Assembly: GCA_019744815.1 (NCBI GenBank)
Contig: JAIEUA010000006.1
Location: 62,001-126,000, forward strand
From: Phycisphaerales bacterium
GTDB lineage: Bacteria; Planctomycetota; Phycisphaerae; Phycisphaerales; UBA1924
Reading direction: 5' to 3'
DNA length: 64,000 nucleotides
Below, piece after piece: positions 1-8,673 of the stretch (position 1 is the first letter of the stretch; every line of letters starts with the position of its first letter). Under the pieces are notes generated by a model. That model was not told the DNA's origin. It saw nothing but the letters and a program-made list of their open reading frames with translations, and did no database searches. A program made the position numbers and the translations under genes.

Positions 1-292
1 CCATCGGCAGGTCTTCCGGCTTCGGGTACAGCGCTCCCCGCCTTCCCGCCGGTCCGCTCTGGAGAAGAGCGTCGGCAGTGGCCGGGCCAGCGGTCGAGTT
101 CAGGCGAACCCGCTCGCAAGCCCCTGGAGAGCGCCAAGCCCGTCACGGCGGCGCGTCCGCGGTGGAATCGGCACAGGCCTAGGGCCTTTGCCTCACCACA
201 CTTCCCTTTTCAGCCCGAGCCGTGCAGAACACGGTGCGGGCACCGAGGGACAACGGCAGCATAGCAAGTTCGATGCGGGTGTCAAACGAGGC

Positions 293-372
293 CGCCGCGC
301 CTCCTCTCCCCGCGTGCGGGGAGAGGACGACTCGATGCGAAGCGTCGAGTCAGGTGAGGGGAATTGGGTGTC
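293..372. repeat. Dispersed double-hairpin repeat R1, copy A
   Basis: CCTCTCCCCGCgtGCGGGGAGAGG followed by GACTCGATGCGaaGCGTCGAGTC and AGGTGAGGGG. Same architecture at 1013, 12860 and 15280. Confidence 0.8.
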
Positions 373-391
373 CAAACGAGGAAAGGTCCTC

Positions 392-997
392 TCACCCCAC
401 CGCGTGAGCCGCCAAGCACACGGCGGTGGTTCGTTTGGCGCACACAGCCCACGGTGCCCCCAGAGTTTCGCTCAATCGCGCGGCGTACGCACGAGCCCTT
501 GATTCCGTACGGAAAACGCCGACCGCTGTTCGAACGCTGCCTCCCTCGCCGCGGAGCCAAACGATGAAGCGATCACGCCGCCACTGGAGACGCCTCGGCT
601 GCGGCCTGAACACGACAACGCCGCAGACGCCGACCTCGATCCGCAGTCGATCGCGTGCGATCCTGTGGAACCGCGGCCGTCGCGACGGCAAGCGGTGCTC
701 CACCACAATCTCGTCGCGCTCGATTCGGTACCTCATCGACGTAAGGAATCCGCCAGCAATCGCGCGGACCAAGCGCGGACACATCCACAGGACGAAAAGC
801 CAGCAGAGAGCCGCCCAGACGATCCAGCCGATGCCCCACCCACTCCACGGGAGCCAGACGAGCCCCACGGCGGTCGCGACGAGCCAAGAAGTCACAAGCG
901 TTGCGCCAAGGAAGAAGCCCGCGTCGGGTCCCAGCGTCGCACGGTCGGCTCCCTTTGCAAACCGCACGTGATGTGGAGAGTCTTGCTGGATGAGCAC
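392..997 (-). CDS. hypothetical membrane protein, PH-like C-terminal region
   Basis: Two hydrophobic segments, then a soluble part (RYRIERDEIVVEH...). The supplied start at 1057 lies inside a dispersed repeat; a GTG at 997 is more plausible. Confidence 0.5.
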   Translation of the reverse strand: MLIQQDSPHHVRFAKGADRATLGPDAGFFLGATLVTSWLVATAVGLVWLPWSGWGIGWIVWAALCWLFVLWMCPRLVRAIAGGFLTSMRYRIERDEIVVEHRLPSRRPRFHRIARDRLRIEVGVCGVVVFRPQPRRLQWRRDRFIVWLRGEGGSVRTAVGVFRTESRARAYAARLSETLGAPWAVCAKRTTAVCLAAHAVG

Positions 998-1012
998 ACA
1001 GAAGTTCCCTGC

Positions 1013-1160
1013 CGCGCCTCCTCTCCCCGCTTGCGGGGAGAGGACGACTCGACGCAACGCGTCGAGTCAGGTGAGGGGATTGCGGGTGCCTTGTCGCAAC
1101 GAATCTCCGAGCGCGAAGCACCCCTCCCCGGTCTCGCCAAGCCTTGACCACCCCTCCCCG
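1013..1160. repeat. Dispersed repeat R1, copy B, with CACCCCTCCCCGGTCTCGCC module
   Basis: CGCGCCTCCTCTCCCCGCTTGCGGGGAGAGGACGACTCGACGCAACGCGTCGAGTCAGGTGAGGGGAT, then CACCCCTCCCCGGTCTCGCC... Confidence 0.8.
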
Positions 1161-1192
1161 CGGCGCGGGGCGAGCTGGCGCGGCGCTCGTCG

Positions 1193-2116
1193 TTACTTCT
1201 TCTCCGGCTTCTTCATGCCGGGGATCAGGTCGGTGACTTTCTTGGTCGCGTCTTCGACCACCTTGCCCGCCTCGCCGCCGAGCTTCTCGGTGACCTTCTT
1301 CACGGCGTCGCCGCCGATCTTCTCGATGGTGCCTTGAGCCTTCGCCGCGACCGACATCTGCAGGTTGTCGAGATTGCCCAATCCAGCGAGGCCGCCCTGG
1401 AGGTCGCCGAGGATGTCGGCGGGGAGGATGCCGCCGCCCTTGTCGGCCGCGGCCGCGAGCACCGCTTCCACGATGATCGAGGCGAGCTGGCTCATGGTCA
1501 CGCCCGTGCCGCCGACGCCGGTGCCGGTCTTGCCGACGTTGTTGAGCTTGATCTCGTCGATCGGGATGTTCACCTTGGTGAGATCGCCGGGGCCGCCGAT
1601 CAGATCCACGCTGATCTTGATATTGGTCAGCGAGAGCTCGTTGACGACGAACTTCTTGTCGCCGCCCGACGACGACCCGCCTGAACCACCCGAGCCGCCC
1701 GCTTGCTTGGCGACCTTCTTGATGTGATCGAGGATGACGTTGAAGTTGGCCGTGCCGCCGGACTTCTCGAGCGCGACGTTCAGACCATCGAGGCTGAGCT
1801 TGGGCAGCTCGACTACGGGCTTGCTGAGCGTGTTGAACGACACCGCGACGCCGCCCGAGCCGAGCGAGAGGAACGACGCGGACTTGTACCCGGGCGGGTT
1901 GGCGACGTTCAGCCCGTTCATGGAGAACGTGCCGCTGAGGAGGCCGACGTTGGCGGACTGGAGCGTGGTGTTGGTGCCCAGGGCGTACGTGCCGCCCTTC
2001 TCGATGCCGGCCTTGGCCAGCGAGTTGATGTTCATGACGCCCAAGACGACCGCGCCGATCAAGACCAGCACGAGCACAAAGCCGAGGGCGAACAGACGTT
2101 TGACGAGCTTCTTCAT
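1193..2116 (-). CDS. AsmA-like hypothetical membrane-anchored protein
   Basis: N-terminal TM (MKKLVKRLFALGFVLVLVLIGAVVLGVM) and AsmA-like ANVGLLSGTFSMNGLNVANPPGY segment. Start trimmed to the Met before the TM. Confidence 0.65.
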   Translation of the reverse strand: MKKLVKRLFALGFVLVLVLIGAVVLGVMNINSLAKAGIEKGGTYALGTNTTLQSANVGLLSGTFSMNGLNVANPPGYKSASFLSLGSGGVAVSFNTLSKPVVELPKLSLDGLNVALEKSGGTANFNVILDHIKKVAKQAGGSGGSGGSSSGGDKKFVVNELSLTNIKISVDLIGGPGDLTKVNIPIDEIKLNNVGKTGTGVGGTGVTMSQLASIIVEAVLAAAADKGGGILPADILGDLQGGLAGLGNLDNLQMSVAAKAQGTIEKIGGDAVKKVTEKLGGEAGKVVEDATKKVTDLIPGMKKPEKK

Positions 2117-2331
2117 GAGGGTTCCTTCGTGAGCGGGCATTGTACAGAGCGAAAGCGTTCGGCCCCGGGTTGGCGTGCTCGAGCCCAGGATCGAGCCCAG
2201 GAGCATGGGAAACGTCTGCCGCGTCGGGCCAGAGCAGCGAACCCGGAGCGGAGTGGATTCGTACCCCGAACCGTCGCGACAGAATGTTGCACGCTCACCA
2301 CGCGGGATCACCGTTCTTGCCCGGAGAATCC

Positions 2332-2538
2332 ATGCCCTACGTCAACGTCAAAATCACCAAAGACGGCGTCACCCGCGATCAGAAGCTCCGCCTCGTGCAG
2401 GAGATCACCGACACGCTGGTGCGGGTGCTGAACAAAAAGCCCGAGCAGACCCACATCGTCATCGACGAGGTCGAGACCGACAACTGGGGCTTCGCCGGCA
2501 TGCTCACCACCGACTACCGCAAGCAGCACAAGCAGTAA
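2332..2538 (+). CDS. 4-oxalocrotonate tautomerase family protein
   Basis: 68 aa beginning M-P-Y-V-N-V-K-I; catalytic Pro-1 tautomerase pattern with small size. Confidence 0.85.
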   Translation: MPYVNVKITKDGVTRDQKLRLVQEITDTLVRVLNKKPEQTHIVIDEVETDNWGFAGMLTTDYRKQHKQ

Positions 2539-2712
2539 AAACCCCAGGCGCCAGCAGGGAACCGTGGCAGCGAGCGCTGCACCTTTCTCGCATTGGCCGC
2601 TCCGCAGAGCACAGGCCGATCCCACCATGCCCATACAGTCGTCTCGCGTGCGATGACTCGCGGCGGCGCGTTGCGTCGGCACGTCTCACCCGCGTTCACT
2701 CAGGAGACCGCC

Positions 2713-3135
2713 ATGAAAGTTCTCTTCACCGCAGAAGCCAAAGCCGTCGGCGGCCGCAACGGCCACTCCGAGGCCAGCGACAAGAGCGTCTCGGTCGACC
2801 TCTCCATCCCCAAGGCGATGGGCGGCCCCGGCAAGCCCAACACTACGACGCCCGAGCACCTCTTCGCGGTGGGTTACGCCGCGTGCTTCGGCAGCGCGCT
2901 CGACTACGTCGCCAGCCAGAAGAAGATCGCCATCCCCGGCGCCAGCGTGACGTCGCGGGTCAGCATCGGCACCCGCGCCGATGGCGGCTTCCAGCTCGCC
3001 GTGGTTCTCGAGGTCGGACTGCCCGGCCATGAGAAGGCCGCCGCCGACGCCCTGGTCGCCGCGGCCCACCAGGTCTGCCCCTACTCGCACGCGACCCGCA
3101 ACAACATCGAGGTCACGCTGACCACCGTCGTCTGA
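2713..3135 (+). CDS. OsmC/Ohr family organic hydroperoxide resistance protein
   Basis: TTPEHLFAVGYAACFGSALDYVA and AHQVCPYSHATRNNIEVTLTTV match the Ohr pattern with both cysteines. Confidence 0.9.
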   Translation: MKVLFTAEAKAVGGRNGHSEASDKSVSVDLSIPKAMGGPGKPNTTTPEHLFAVGYAACFGSALDYVASQKKIAIPGASVTSRVSIGTRADGGFQLAVVLEVGLPGHEKAAADALVAAAHQVCPYSHATRNNIEVTLTTVV

Positions 3136-3139
3136 GACA

Positions 3140-3275
3140 GACGCCGAGGCTGAGGAGGCTTGGCGACGAAGCCTCGGACGGTCTGGAACGTTGGCGCACG
3201 GGCCCGCTCTTGCGGTTGGGCGCGGAGGTTGCAGTCGATCCGAGGCTTCCTCGCGGACTCGTCAGCCTCGGCGTC
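3140..3275. repeat. MITE-like dispersed element R2, copy 1
   Basis: 14-bp perfect terminal inverted repeats GACGCCGAGGCTGA...TCAGCCTCGGCGTC; related copy in inverted orientation at 52694-52843. Confidence 0.75.
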
Positions 3276-3296
3276 CATTGACGCGTGCCGGCGCTC

Positions 3297-4865
3297 TCAC
3301 GCGCGCCGCCTGAGCAAGGTGCTCGCGATCGCGCCGCTCGCGACGCCGACGCTGAGCAGGATCACGCCCGCCGCGGAGAACTCCTGCGTCCGCATGAAGT
3401 GCAGCTGATTGAGCACCGCCCGCGCCAGCGTGTCCACGCCCGGCGGCTGCAGGATCACCGTGGCTTCGAGCTCGTGCAGCGAGAGCACGCCGCCGATGAT
3501 CGCGGCACCGATGAGCGCTCGGGCGTTGCCGGTGATCGCCGCCGCCCACAGCGCACCAAACGAACGCACGCCGTCGAGCGTGCGCTGATCGCGGGCGTCG
3601 CGTGATTCGATCCCGGCGAGCAAACACCCGAGCGCGACGGGCACAACGCCGAAGCGTGCGAGATGCGCCAGCACCAGCACGAACGTCGAGTCTTCCAGCG
3701 CCGGTGCCAGCGTGCGCACGGCGTGGGCGATCCACAGGCCGAGCATCACGCCCGGCATGATCGCGCCCGCGGCGAGCAAGCCGAGCGCGAGTTGAACAAG
3801 CCGCTTGGACACGCCGCCGGCGAGCGTTCCCACCCAGGCCAGCAGCATCAGCGCGGCGCTGGCGGCACCGACGACGAGCGCGATGCCGCCGGAGGTGAGC
3901 AGTGGTTGCTGGTAGTTTCGGATGAACTCGAGCAAGCCGCCGTCGCGGGCGAGGTGCAGCGCGAGCAGCGCGCCGGGGACCAACGCGCCCAGTGCGGCGA
4001 CCGCGAGCGCGCCGAGCCACACGCCGCGGCTGGCCACCCGCGGCGACAGTCGCGTCTGTGACTCGGGCGCATCGAGACGGATGCCGCGGACGCCGAGGAA
4101 CGCGGCGACGAGTGCGATGGCGATCAAGGGCAGCGTGATGATCCAGGCTCGCCACTGCTGGTCCTGCGGCAGGAGGTCCATGGCCAACCAGACGCGGATG
4201 GTGAGTGTGTGGACACGAGCGACGTGGAGGGGGATGACGGAGCCGAGGGTGAGGGCGAGGACGAGGAGGAACGAGCCGCGGAGGCCGTCGCGCGCCAGCG
4301 AGAGTTCCCCAAGGAACAGATCCCACTTTGTGCGCACAACGCCGTCGGTGTGCGCGCCGGCGTCGAGGGCGAGCTGTTCGAGCGTGGCGTCGTCGATACG
4401 ACGCAGGTGCAGCGCGAGGATGAGCATCGCGACGGGGGCGCTCCAGATCATGATCGAGCCGACGGCGATGGCCTTGCCGAGGGCGACGGGGATCCACGGC
4501 GATTCGCGTCCGAGTTGTTCGGCGAGGTCGCCGAGCGCGGTGCCGGGGGCGCGGAGGAGGTTGAACGCGCCGAAGGCGAGGTAGTTGGGGAGGAGCAACG
4601 GAGCGAAGAGCAATGGCGCAAGTGCCGTGCCGCGGGTGCGGAGGAGCCAGGCGCCGGGCCAGGCAAGGAGCACGGCACCGGCGCTGATGAGGGCGGCCCA
4701 GAGCAGGGATGTCAGGAGCGCGGAGAGTGAGGAGAACGTTGGCAGATCGGCGGCGATGGGGCCGGCGGGTGCGGCGAGGAGGCGGTAGAACGCGACAACA
4801 GCGGGAGCGCCGACGAGGGTGCAGGCGATGAGCAGGAGGAAGATAGAGGCGGCGCGGGTGGACAT
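3297..4865 (-). CDS. ABC transporter permease, two fused permease halves (iron/thiamine type)
   Basis: About 12 hydrophobic segments in duplicated permease layout; ends with LHELEATVILQPPGVDTLARAVLNQLH typical of FbpB/ThiP-type permeases. Confidence 0.7.
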   Translation of the reverse strand: MSTRAASIFLLLIACTLVGAPAVVAFYRLLAAPAGPIAADLPTFSSLSALLTSLLWAALISAGAVLLAWPGAWLLRTRGTALAPLLFAPLLLPNYLAFGAFNLLRAPGTALGDLAEQLGRESPWIPVALGKAIAVGSIMIWSAPVAMLILALHLRRIDDATLEQLALDAGAHTDGVVRTKWDLFLGELSLARDGLRGSFLLVLALTLGSVIPLHVARVHTLTIRVWLAMDLLPQDQQWRAWIITLPLIAIALVAAFLGVRGIRLDAPESQTRLSPRVASRGVWLGALAVAALGALVPGALLALHLARDGGLLEFIRNYQQPLLTSGGIALVVGAASAALMLLAWVGTLAGGVSKRLVQLALGLLAAGAIMPGVMLGLWIAHAVRTLAPALEDSTFVLVLAHLARFGVVPVALGCLLAGIESRDARDQRTLDGVRSFGALWAAAITGNARALIGAAIIGGVLSLHELEATVILQPPGVDTLARAVLNQLHFMRTQEFSAAGVILLSVGVASGAIASTLLRRRA

Positions 4866-4957
4866 GGAGTTGCGGCGGAGCGGGGTTGGGCGCGCTCGCA
4901 CTGCCGACGCAAAGCCGTCGGCAGTGGCACCCGGAGACGCGGGCGGCGCAGCGTATC

Positions 4958-6133
4958 ATGGCGAACATGGCAACTTCAGCGACGAAAAGCGGCAAGGGTG
5001 GTGGTGGCAAGTCGGCGGGCGCGGCGACGGATCCGTTTTTGCCGCGGCAGCGGAAGGTGCGGGAGGCGATGCTGGGGCATGAGCTGACGCATCTCTTGGT
5101 GAGCAGCCCGCTGGATGTGGGGTATCTGACGGGGTTCACGGGTGGTGATTCGTACTTGCTGATCGGTCCGCGGCAGCCGGGGGCGCCGGTGACGGCGGCG
5201 TTGATCAGCGACTTCCGGTATCAGGAAGAGCTGCAGCCGTTCGCGGACAAGCTGGAGATCATCATCCGCAAGCGCTCGATGGGCGAGGCGGTGGCGGATC
5301 TCTTGTCGGGCCCGGGCGTGGAGCGGGTGGGCATTCAGGCCGACATCATGACGGTGGCGGAGCGGGATGCGCTCGCGAAGAAGATCGGCACCAAGAAGGT
5401 GGTGTCGACGGTGGGGCTGATCAACAAGCTGCGCTCGGTGAAGGATGCGCACGAGATCGATCTGATCCGGCGGGCGGTGAAGATTCAGGAAGCGGCGTTG
5501 CTCGAGGTGCTGCCGACGATTGAGGCGGGGCAGACCGAGCAGCAGATCGCGGCGCGGCTGGAGAGCGAGATGAAGGCGCGGGGCTCGGCGGTGCCGAGCT
5601 TCGACACGATCGTGGGTGCGAAGGGGAACAGCGCGCTGCCGCACTATCGCGCGGGGGAGATGAAGGTCGCGAACAACAACGTGCTGTTGATCGACTGGGG
5701 CGCGACGTACAAGGGCTATCACTCGGATATGACGCGGACGTTTGCCCTGGGCAAGTGGCCGAAGAAGATGGCGGAGATTTACGAGATCGTGCTGGAGGCG
5801 CACAAGCTGGCGGCGGCGGCGTTATGCGCCGGCAAGAGCAGCGCGGAGATCGACCGGGTCGCTCGCGATCACATCGCGGCGGCGGGGTATGGTGAGAACT
5901 TCGGGCACAGTCTGGGGCACGGGATCGGGCTGCAGATCCATGAAGAGCCGCGGCTGTCGCACATGCTGGCGGGGGTGAAGCTGCAGGCGGGGCAGGTGGT
6001 GACGATCGAGCCGGGGATCTATCTGCCGGGCGTGGGCGGCGTGCGGCTGGAGAACGATTACGTGGTCACCGAGACGGGCAGCGAGTGCCTCGCGACGTTG
6101 CCGATGACGCTGGAGTGGGCGACGTTGGGGTAG
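4958..6133 (+). CDS. M24 family metallopeptidase (Xaa-Pro aminopeptidase-like)
   Basis: LIDWGATYKGYHSDMTRTFALG, GHSLGHGIGLQIHEEP, VVTIEPGIYLPGVGGVRLENDYVVT. Confidence 0.92.
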   Translation: MANMATSATKSGKGGGGKSAGAATDPFLPRQRKVREAMLGHELTHLLVSSPLDVGYLTGFTGGDSYLLIGPRQPGAPVTAALISDFRYQEELQPFADKLEIIIRKRSMGEAVADLLSGPGVERVGIQADIMTVAERDALAKKIGTKKVVSTVGLINKLRSVKDAHEIDLIRRAVKIQEAALLEVLPTIEAGQTEQQIAARLESEMKARGSAVPSFDTIVGAKGNSALPHYRAGEMKVANNNVLLIDWGATYKGYHSDMTRTFALGKWPKKMAEIYEIVLEAHKLAAAALCAGKSSAEIDRVARDHIAAAGYGENFGHSLGHGIGLQIHEEPRLSHMLAGVKLQAGQVVTIEPGIYLPGVGGVRLENDYVVTETGSECLATLPMTLEWATLG

Positions 6134-6186
6134 GAGGGGAGGAGGGGAGGAGGGGAGGAGGGGGGCAGGGGAGCAGGGGAGCAGGG
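6132..6186. repeat. G-rich short tandem repeat (GGAGGGGA / GGGGAGCA) R5
   Basis: ggaggggaggaggggaggaggggaggagggggcaggggagcaggggagcaggg. Related tracts at 10931, 11353 and 53779. Confidence 0.85.
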
Positions 6187-6211
6187 TGAAGAGGCGATTC
6201 GCTCGTTCGGG

Positions 6212-7156
6212 TCAGAATGAGAAGTTCGCGTTGGCGTCGGTGGAGCCGAGGGTGCTGGCGGCGGCGTTGCCGCTGACGGCGGTGGTGCCTGGCGCGGTGC
6301 GGTCGATGATGGGTCCGAAGATGTTGTTGGCGACGATGGACCAGTTGAGGGTGTTGCCGCTGCAGGTGTTCTTGATGATGATGTTGCCGGCCGCGGCGAT
6401 GTCGATTCCGCGGTCGGCCCTGATGCAGTTGTTGGATTCAACGCGGCTGTCGGTGCCGAGGATGATGATGCCGGCGCCGTCGCCGATTTTGCCGTTCAGA
6501 TTGCAGTTGTTGTTGGAGATGATGCAGGCGTTGGTGGCCTCGATGCCGTTGACGGCGTTCTCGGAGGAGACGCAGCGGTCGACGGTGCTGCCCTGTTCGA
6601 CACGGATGCCGGAGGAGTTGTTGATGGTCACGCAATCGCGGATGACGGTGTTGGTGCCGCCGCGGATGCCGTAGCCGGTGTTGTCGGTGGATCGGACGTC
6701 GGAGATGACGGAGCCGCGGGTGACGCCGACATCGATGCCGCTGCCGCTCCAGCCTCGTATGGAGCCGTTGTGGATGCGGACGAAGGCGCTGGCGAGGACG
6801 AAGATGCCGTTGGACCCGGCGGAGTCGGGGTTGCCGACGAGGTCGAAGCCGTTGAGGTCGACGGTCACGCCGCCGCTGACAACGAGGATGCCGTGCTTTC
6901 CGGGGGCGGCGACGATGTTGGTGGCGAGGTAGTACGAGCCGGGACGGTTGATGACGAAGGTGGCGGTGTCGCCGGGCGGCGTGTTGATCTCGTTGATGGC
7001 GATGCGGGGCTCGACCTCGGCGAGGGGCTTGGCGGTGGGCGCGACGGGGCCGGCGGGCGGGTTGAGGGGGCCGGCGAGGGCGTGCGTTACGACGATGGCG
7101 CCGGTTGCGACGAGGGATGCGAGCGCGAGGATGCGGAGTGATGATGAACGCGGCAT
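6212..7156 (-). CDS. Secreted right-handed parallel beta-helix repeat protein
   Basis: Signal peptide; GPLNPPAGPVAPTAKPLAEVEPRIAIN N-motif; NGFDLVG/GIRG/SGI helix coils; C-terminal GPIIDRTAPGTTAVSGNAAASTLGSTDANANFSF. Confidence 0.8.
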   Translation of the reverse strand: MPRSSSLRILALASLVATGAIVVTHALAGPLNPPAGPVAPTAKPLAEVEPRIAINEINTPPGDTATFVINRPGSYYLATNIVAAPGKHGILVVSGGVTVDLNGFDLVGNPDSAGSNGIFVLASAFVRIHNGSIRGWSGSGIDVGVTRGSVISDVRSTDNTGYGIRGGTNTVIRDCVTINNSSGIRVEQGSTVDRCVSSENAVNGIEATNACIISNNNCNLNGKIGDGAGIIILGTDSRVESNNCIRADRGIDIAAAGNIIIKNTCSGNTLNWSIVANNIFGPIIDRTAPGTTAVSGNAAASTLGSTDANANFSF

Positions 7157-7329
7157 GGTGGCGGCTCCGATCGGGGCGACACCATCAGCCTACCGAGACG
7201 GGCGGTATGTTCAACAAAAAATGGCTTGGAATCAGGGACTCAAGCACGGACTCCGCGAGGGTCGCGCGTGGCGGGGTGGGGGTGTGGGGCGGGGTGGGCG
7301 GACGCGTTGCAGGAGCTGCACTGGGGGAA

Positions 7330-8508
7330 TCAATGGGTGTAGTTCGCGTTGGCGTCGGTGGAGCCGAGGGAGCTTGGGGCGGAGTCGCCGTTGATGGCGG
7401 CGGAGGCTGGAGCGGTGCGGTTGAGGATTGGGCCGACGACGTTGTTGGCGGCGATGAGCCAGTTGACGGAGGTGTTGCCGCTGGCGGAGTTTCGGACGAT
7501 GACGCTGCCGGAACCGATGACGTGGAGGCCGCGGCCGTTCTTGTGCATGATGTTGCCTTCGATGCGGCAGTTGTTGGTGGAGGAGACGAAGATGCCGTCG
7601 CTGGTGTTGCTGTGGCAGGTGTTGCCGCGGACGAGGGAGTCGTTGAGGACGACGATGCCGTCGGCGCCGTTGTCGCTGGCGATGCAGTCGATGATGGTGG
7701 TGCCCTGCTGGCCGTTGATGCCGTCGGCGCCGTTGTTGGAGGCGGAGCAGTTTTTGATGAGGCCGTCGCCGAAGAGAATGATGCCGGTGCCGAGGTTGTT
7801 GTACGCGGAGGAGTCGGTGATGTTGACGCCGTTGCTGCCGTAGAGGCCGTAGGTGCCGTTCTCGAAGGCGGTGCATTGGGAGATGGTGCCGCCGGCGTTG
7901 ACCTGGATGCCCTGTTGGCCGTTGTCGCGTGCGACGCAGCCGATGGCGGAGGCGACGCCGGTGATGCCGTCGAGGGTGTTGAGGGTGACGTGGCAGTTGC
8001 GGACGATGGCGCCGTTGGCGCGGATGCCGTTGCCGGCGTTGTTGGTGGCGGAGAGATCTTCGAGGATGCAGCTTCCGGTGGTGCTGTTGAAAAGATTGAT
8101 GCCGTCTTGGCCCCAGGCGGCGACGGTGCCGTTGCGGATGATGATGCTGTTGCGTGAGGAGATGTCGTTGACGATGCCGTCGAGCGAGCCGGGGACACCG
8201 ATGACGGCAAAGCCGTTGAGATCGATGGTGACGCGGCTGGCGGCGATCTCGATGCCGCTCTTAGCGGCGACGCCGTTGATGTTGCCGGTGAGGTAGTAGG
8301 AGCCGGACTGGGTGATGCGGTAGAGGCTGTTGTTGTCGCCGAGGGTGTTGGCGTCGTTGATGGCGATGCGGGGCTCGGGTCCGGGCGTGGGGGCGACGGG
8401 TCCGGCGGGGGGGTTGAGCGGGCCGGCGAGCGCGGTGGTGATGAACGGTGCGATGCACGCGCCGAGCGCGACGCGAGCGATGAAACGGTGTGAGAACGAA
8501 CGCGGCAT
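7330..8508 (-). CDS. Secreted right-handed parallel beta-helix repeat protein (paralog 2)
   Basis: Same N-terminal GPLNPPAGPVAPT and C-terminal NWLIAANNVVGPILNRTAPASAAINGDSAPSSLGSTDANANYTH signatures. Confidence 0.8.
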   Translation of the reverse strand: MPRSFSHRFIARVALGACIAPFITTALAGPLNPPAGPVAPTPGPEPRIAINDANTLGDNNSLYRITQSGSYYLTGNINGVAAKSGIEIAASRVTIDLNGFAVIGVPGSLDGIVNDISSRNSIIIRNGTVAAWGQDGINLFNSTTGSCILEDLSATNNAGNGIRANGAIVRNCHVTLNTLDGITGVASAIGCVARDNGQQGIQVNAGGTISQCTAFENGTYGLYGSNGVNITDSSAYNNLGTGIILFGDGLIKNCSASNNGADGINGQQGTTIIDCIASDNGADGIVVLNDSLVRGNTCHSNTSDGIFVSSTNNCRIEGNIMHKNGRGLHVIGSGSVIVRNSASGNTSVNWLIAANNVVGPILNRTAPASAAINGDSAPSSLGSTDANANYTH

Positions 8509-8673
8509 GGGAGCGACTCCTCTTGGGGCGACGCTCCCAGCCTACCGCCAATGGGCGAATCTTCAATGGAGATAAGCGCCAGAATCATGGAGTTCTGGGG
8601 GCTGCGTGCGGTTGGCGGGCGCGGCATTGCCTTTTTGGTGGCAAGGCGCCTCGGAGGCAGACTCGGCTGTGGG

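Noticed and set aside
188-567. Several short overlapping ORFs at the window start
   Set aside because: They overlap repeat R1 and each other and show no protein-like features.
3262-5139. 625-aa Arg/Pro-rich ORF overlapping the permease gene
   Set aside because: Out-of-frame translation of the 3297-4865 gene; Arg/Pro/His-rich nonsense composition.
7105-8157. 350-aa plus-strand V/G/A/D-rich ORF opposite a beta-helix gene
   Set aside because: Highly biased composition, no start context, opposite a recognisable gene.
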